A DNA stretch of 64,000 nucleotides, taken from the NCBI GenBank assembly GCA_023053545.1, contig JAKZAN010000002.1, forward strand, positions 12,396,790-12,460,789, in the 5' to 3' direction. The stretch's first letter is position 1. The number at the start of each line of letters is the position of its first letter. The translations under genes were made by a program, and so were the position numbers. The DNA comes from Lepidurus packardi. Taxonomy: Eukaryota > Arthropoda > Branchiopoda > Notostraca > Triopsidae. Shown one piece after another: positions 58,701 through 64,000 of this stretch. Under the pieces are notes generated by a model. That model was not told the DNA's origin and ran no database searches. It saw only the letters and a program-made list of their open reading frames with translations.

Positions 58701-61170
58701 CTGTGAGACAATAGTGGTATACAGGTATTCTATAAACTAGGCAGCAAGTCTAGAAATGACTTACTTTGGCTTCATATTTGCATTGCTGTGAAGCTGTGAC
58801 AGGGGCGCGTCCTTTTTGTGTTTCTCTTGTCGTGCTTTGATGGAGAACAAGACACGAGTGTATTGCTACTCTCCTTGACAAGTTTTATGCAAATGTCTAT
58901 CTCTGTCTCTCTCTTTTAAGACGATTTCCATTCCAAACAACTCCTCGATTTATACGCTATTTGGACGGCTATGGTATTTGGGGCAGCCCCGCCAACAGGT
59001 TTTCGAGCTTTTGATTAAGGCGAGTTGGGAAAATGAAAACTGGGGCCGGTGCTTTAGCGGTGCTAAAAGCCTGTCAGTACCAAGTTCTGACTCTGTTAAG
59101 TTCAGGTACAGTGTGCCGATAGCGAGAAGTTCTGCATCAAAATCAGCCCGCAAGTTGACCCTATTTAGCCCGAGTTTTATGATTCTACCTCGCCATAGAG
59201 TCCCGAACCAACACATGATTCATGGAAATACCTGCTTAGCGCACAAGTTCTTAAACGTTTTCTCGCAGTATAAGCACATTCTTAACGCACAGAAAACAGA
59301 AAACGAGCAAGGTTCTTATCTTGTTTTAGAGTAAAGTCTCGTGGAATGCAAATTCCGTCTCTTTCCAAGTCCGTTTTTTTTATTTTATTTTTTTTGTGGA
59401 AGAGAGCTCAAACAGGTAGAAGTATGTACCGTACATGGCGATGTGTATCGACGCTTGCGACCGTTTCAGTGCCAAAGTAATTTAGTTTGGAAGAGGAACA
59501 AAAAAGGGTGAAACTGTCAAACGTGCGACCGTTTCTGAAAGACGTTATTAAAAAAGGGAATATAATACTTACTGCCCTTTTATTTTTTTGCGTATGTTTT
59601 TGTTTTTGAGGGATTGGGATTCATGGCAGGCTGTTCCAAATATGTGTATATATATTCCTTTTGGTTGCTTTTTTAGTACACATTTTATTAGGTGGTTTGG
59701 CCCGGGAAAGGCTATCTTTCCTACAACGGCATTACGGAACATGCCAAAGTTGTCCTGTTTGGTTATGGGACATGAGAAACCCTCAAGTTATTAGCTCTTT
59801 TGTAGTACTTTGAAATTTTGCTCTTCAGGATAGAAAAGATGAGCCTTCTCCTTTCTATGGAAGAAAAAGAACGATGATAACTCTCACCCTCAAAGAAAAC
59901 AAGCTTTTTTAAGGTGCTGAATCTCGAATTCAGTAGTTATAGTATTCAGATACCTACCGCTTTTTTTTTTTTTTTACTTTGATCCAAAGGCTCGAAGCCC
60001 CTTTGGAGATTGTAGCAAGGGTATTGTTACAATTGATGTTACTGCTGAGGTCTTCCTTTATGTTACAGCATAGCAAAGGTGATGTCTTTTTTCCAGCTTC
60101 TCCGAATTGACGCAGGCAGAAGTTGCGATCCTTTTGAGGTCTGCTTGACACAGCCGCGCGTGAAAAATAGATTTTCTTTAGAGCCAATACTAAATGACCT
60201 CCTCTTCGTGGTCTGTGTGGATGTATCTCTGGTCTCGGGGAAAGAAAAATTCCCAGCGTATTATACGCACAGGTATACGTTTTCAAGTACAAGGGCGACT
60301 TGATGGGAGGGGGGAAAGAGCGTTGGAAAAAGACTAATAAATTTGTTTGGCATGGTAGCACAATAGGTGTGTCGATAGCAAGCATGTTTTTGCCCGTGTT
60401 CCCCCAACCGAGATACTAACAGTACAACATAAGGAGGTGGAAGCCTGTTCGAACCGAGTTGGGCATGTACAGCGCAGTACTGTTCATATATAAGCGAATC
60501 CAAACTTTGAAAAAGCTCCGTTCCATTGAGCTGATTAGAACCCAAAAGCTTTGGGTTGACTAACGCAGCCGAAAAGGGCTCAGGCTTGAACAACTTTACT
60601 TTTTAAAAAAAGGTTCCTTTTTCCTTGTGTGACTTTTCATTGATGACTTTTGGCTCGGTAAAGGTGAGAGAGAAAGGGATTGAGGGGTTACCAACTCTTT
60701 GGGTATTAGGGGGCTCCGTGGTAGAATATAGCATACAGAGATAGAGATACTTTGGAGCTTGCTTTGGAGATGGATGGGGCCCACTGTCGGGGCAACTGGA
60801 GGGTGGACAAAAGACGACAATCCAATGATTTTCAATAGATCATGAAAATCTTGACGCTGCCAGTGTCGGGACCCTTTGATGTGGCCTGTTTAAAGGGTCA
60901 CTTTGGAATTGTACTGATGGCCGAGTATTAACACATCAATTCGCGTGTTAAGAAGAAAGGGATAAGCTTTCCGGTACCCGCGATTGACCTTCATGTGAAG
61001 GTGTTTGGGTTTCATTTGCCACCGTTGGCTGAATCAAAAGTCAAAGGATTCAGCTCTTTCTTTGCATTTGAAAACTGTGCTTTTGTCGCATTAATGCTTA
61101 ATCTCCTTGACGCTTAACCGATAAGCAAAAACTTCTTAAACTGGAAATTCAACTGGTCCCTTAAAAGATT
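52800..61170. other. No gene seen
   Basis: 8.4 kb with many short frames, none supported by motifs or splice structure. Homopolymer tracts are frequent, and there is a short TATCAAGG repeat ending in the palindromic CAAGGTACCTTG near 56,816-56,860. It may be intergenic or part of a long intron of a gene outside the window. Confidence 0.5.
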
Positions 61171-61175
61171 GTGGA

Positions 61176-61425
61176 CCTGGCGTCCTTCTGTCGAACCCGG
61201 CGTCTTTGCGTCGGGGCTTGTCGTCCTTGTGTCGGGGCCTGGCGTCCTTCTGTCGAACCCGGCGTCTTTGCGTCGGGGCTTGTCGTCCTTGTGTCGGGGC
61301 CTGGCGTCCTTACGTCAGGTACAGTACACTGGCGTCCTTCTGTCGAACCCGGCGTCTTTGCGTCGGGGCTTGTCGTCCTTGTGTCGGGGCCTGGCGTCCT
61401 TACGTCAGGTACACGGAGTCCTTGC
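61176..61425. repeat. Minisatellite of 21-base units
   Basis: About eleven units related to CTGGCGTCCTTCTGTCGAAC, arranged in 62-base trimers (GGCGTCCTTCTGTC, GGCGTCTTTGCGTC, TGTCGTCCTTGTGTC). Both strands stay open because the unit is close to a multiple of three, giving spurious frames such as GPDTRTTSPDAKTPGSTEGR. Confidence 0.85.
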
Positions 61426-64000
61426 GTCATATCGCCCTTTTTCCTAAGGTATGAAGCACCATGTTACTGTAGGTACATAGTATCTTCCACATGAGCGACG
61501 ACGTTACGAACAGTGCAAAAAATAAATAAAAAAAGATTGATTTTGGTCAATTTTGCAGTACATGTTATGCCAATGTAATATGGCAAAGTTAAACACTACA
61601 GGCATTTTATGCAGCGCGAATAAATAAGAATAAGCAAGTGAGAAAGGGAGAGGGATAGAATGTAGAAAGACTAGAAAGATGATAGTTAGGTCTTTATTAC
61701 CCTAATGAGAAGTCAAAAACTCGCAGCCGCATTGCACACCGCGGTAGTTAGGAGTCTAACGCATCGTTAAGGTTTACTAAGAGAAGAGAAGAGGACTTGT
61801 AGAGGTGTTAATAGGATATTAACCTGTGAGAATTTTTCGCGTCCCGCAGGGCGCACCTGTGCACGATTTCGGCTGGGAAACTGGCTACGATAGGGAAAAA
61901 AGGGTTTTTAAACAATTCCTTTTCGCCGCGTTTTGGGTAGATTGTATGTGTGTTATACCTTGAGCCAGTCCCATACTCGCAACAGGAGGTGTTACACGAT
62001 TCAAGTCGTGTCCGCGTGTGTGCCAACCATCCTGGCACGCCCATCCATCATCAATTAACGCTACACGGTATTAGTGGGTCGGCTTTGGGCCTGTTAAAAA
62101 AAAAGAAAAAAAAAGTCCCTTCTTAACGAGAGGCGTTATCTTACCGCAGCTGTGTGCAGAAGCGACACCCTTTCTTGTTTCGCCCTGCTTTAGCTGCCAA
62201 TTAGCTTGGAAACAGTTCCATCACGTTAATTTTAGACGCACAGAAAGTATCAAAAACAGCAAAAAGGTAGTGAACTGAGTTCCACATAACTTTTCCTATG
62301 TAACTGTGTAGTTGTAAGCTGTAGGACTCTCGACCCCCAGAAGAGTGTGGTTCTGATTAGTTTGGTGACAATTCCGGTATTGTTGCGCCGGTATTAACTC
62401 ATTGGGGGTTGAAGAAAAGAAAAAGTTTGTCGGTTAGGTCGTTAACGCTTCCCTCTGACTATGTGGTAAATGTGCCATCAAGCCAAGGGGTTTTTGGGGT
62501 GTTGGTGTTGGTTCTGCTCCGGGTATTCCGGGGGTAAAGCAATTGTTGGCTCTGAAAAGAGAAAGAGAGAGGGTTGGCACATATGTATAGACATTATAAA
62601 GCACCACTACACTACACAGTGAGCATATAGGCCAAAGAAGTAGGCTGAGCAGAAAAACAGCAATGTCGTTTTTGTTATCAAGCGGGAACACCCCCCTTCC
62701 TCACTCCCTTTTGCCCATTACATTGATCACAAGAAAGAAGCTAATTGAGCTGTAAGGCCCTTTGCAACTGTGTTGTGTTGTGTTGTATATATGGCACTAT
62801 CCTCCCGGTTGTGCGCTCAACAAAAGTTTCTCTAACAACTCACACACATACTACTCTTCTACAGCTGGAAAAACAGATCTATTAGGCCGCTAGATACGGG
62901 CAGATGGTGCTCAACCAAGGACACAAGACTGATTTTTCGTGAGCTTTTTTTACAGCCTGTCGCACAAGTACATGGGTAATTGCTGTAGGCTTTTCACGAA
63001 CGACAGTTGTAATGAATGTACGTATCCATGCTTCGTACACCCTTTAAGGGGGAAAAGGGTTGAATGTGTGTACAGACTTGTGAAACGCAAAATTGAAATT
63101 CCCAAACCTAACGTGTAACATGTATCCATGTTTAAGGGCGGAGAACGTTTTGATTACCTTGTTACTTGTTATTGATTTGTTCATATAGACCACCCTGGGT
63201 TCCCCCCCTGTCCAGAGAATAGTTAAGTTGTTTGGTCTTGAAAGTCATAAATGCGAGAACTGTGGCTATGAAAGGGGTGCGTAAAAACTCCTCCGTTCAA
63301 GTTTTGGGTTGTCAGTCAAACACACGGACACGTTTGATGGGTCTTCAAGAACGCTTTGACGTTCTTCATTCAACCTGTCCATCAGGCTATACGAAGCTCA
63401 AAGGTAAAACGGGGCAGCATGAGCATACATGAACTTAAATGAAACATTTCTTTCTGAGCTTCGCCGTACAACACACGGAAATTCCTTTCGTTTGACATGA
63501 GGAGTCATGATACCGTGTGAGGTCGCGGATGCTAATTGGAACTCTTTTCCCACCCCTTCTCCCTTTCCCGCGGCCATCTTGAATCCTGGGAATGTTGCTA
63601 AAGCCAACAAAATGTTTTGAAATAGAAAAAAAACTTCAAAATCCGAACACTTTTGTGTGGGAAAACTGATGACAGTTGGTTCAACAACGCCAACAAGGAA
63701 AATTTCGCTAGAGTATTCAAACAGTTACAACGTTGCCTTTGTCTGTCAACATTTGTCAGCTTTTTTTTCGATGCTTAGTTTGTATTTTAGTTTCATGTTT
63801 TAGTATTTTAATATATAGGAAAACTTGCAAGCCAATGTTTCCAAGAATTGCTCCATGTTCGGCGCCTAACCTAGACAGTTCGATTCCAATGTCAATAAAA
63901 GAACAGCGGCGCAAAAGGAATATCAACACAATCTTAGCATTAATTCGAGTCTTTCTGATGTGGAATAATTCGGGGGAATATTGCGTAGGATGATTTGTGT
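61426..64000. other. No gene seen
   Basis: No supported coding region. A TATA-like stretch (GTATATATGGC near 62,785) with GCTCAAC about 25 bases later could be a promoter, but no gene follows within view. Confidence 0.45.

Noticed and set aside
60440-60480. tRNA-like GTTCGAACC stretch
   Set aside because: No cloverleaf or acceptor stem could be folded around it.
61161-61454. Pro/Thr- and Arg/Cys-rich frames on both strands
   Set aside because: They arise from a 21-base minisatellite, which keeps frames open by length alone.

Overview
The window is nuclear DNA of an animal, most likely an arthropod and plausibly a branchiopod crustacean such as Daphnia. Genes are split by many very short GT-AG introns (about 50-85 bases), promoters show TATA boxes about 30 bases before arthropod-type TCA initiators, and there are poly(A) signals, a riboflavin transporter of the SLC52 family, and Gypsy, pogo/Tigger and LINE elements. 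The species is inferred from overall style, not proven.

Left part (1-11,800): a compact cluster of secreted, low-complexity protein genes. In order: a Ser/Thr/Pro-rich protein (1-1007, +), a papain-fold (C1A) protein whose catalytic His and Asn are replaced (3505-4782, +), two related Pro-rich proteins (5114-5845 and 7124-8575, -), a Thr-rich mucin-like protein (8970-10077, +) and a small Tyr/Pro-rich protein (10421-10969, +). Several start with a tiny coding exon (about ATG plus one to three codons) followed by a phase-0 intron and a signal peptide.

Middle (11,800-41,450): degraded and re-amplified copies of that cluster. The papain-fold gene occurs four times with an open frame (3.5, 14.1, 23.8 and 35.7 kb), while its neighbours survive only as fragments. 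From about 16.2 kb the region is a tandem array with a 9,727-base unit: Gypsy element (-), fragment of the Ser/Thr/Pro-rich gene, LINE 3' end, papain-fold gene, half of a Pro-rich gene, scrap of the Thr-rich gene. Two full units and a partial third are present. A 2,153-base pogo/Tigger transposon with an open transposase frame lies in the first unit only, flanked by TA; the same site is empty in the three other paralogous copies. This gives an order of events: cluster duplication, LINE insertion, Gypsy insertion and rearrangement, 9.7-kb tandem duplication, Tigger insertion.

Right part: the SLC52 riboflavin transporter (41,469-42,872, -) marks the edge of the array, followed by a duplicated noncoding segment that includes two 36-base matches to the 5' end of U2 snRNA. 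From about 45 kb to the end (19 kb) no gene could be supported. This stretch holds a degenerate repeat family with inverted copies (49.5-51.0 kb), a 103-base satellite whose unit carries a near-perfect 19-bp hairpin (52.4-52.8 kb) and a 21-base minisatellite (61.2-61.4 kb).

The most promising unexplained system is the cluster itself: secreted Pro/Thr/Tyr-rich proteins encoded next to a repeatedly copied, catalytically dead papain-fold protein. A shared extracellular role (matrix, glue, casing or similar) is inference only.
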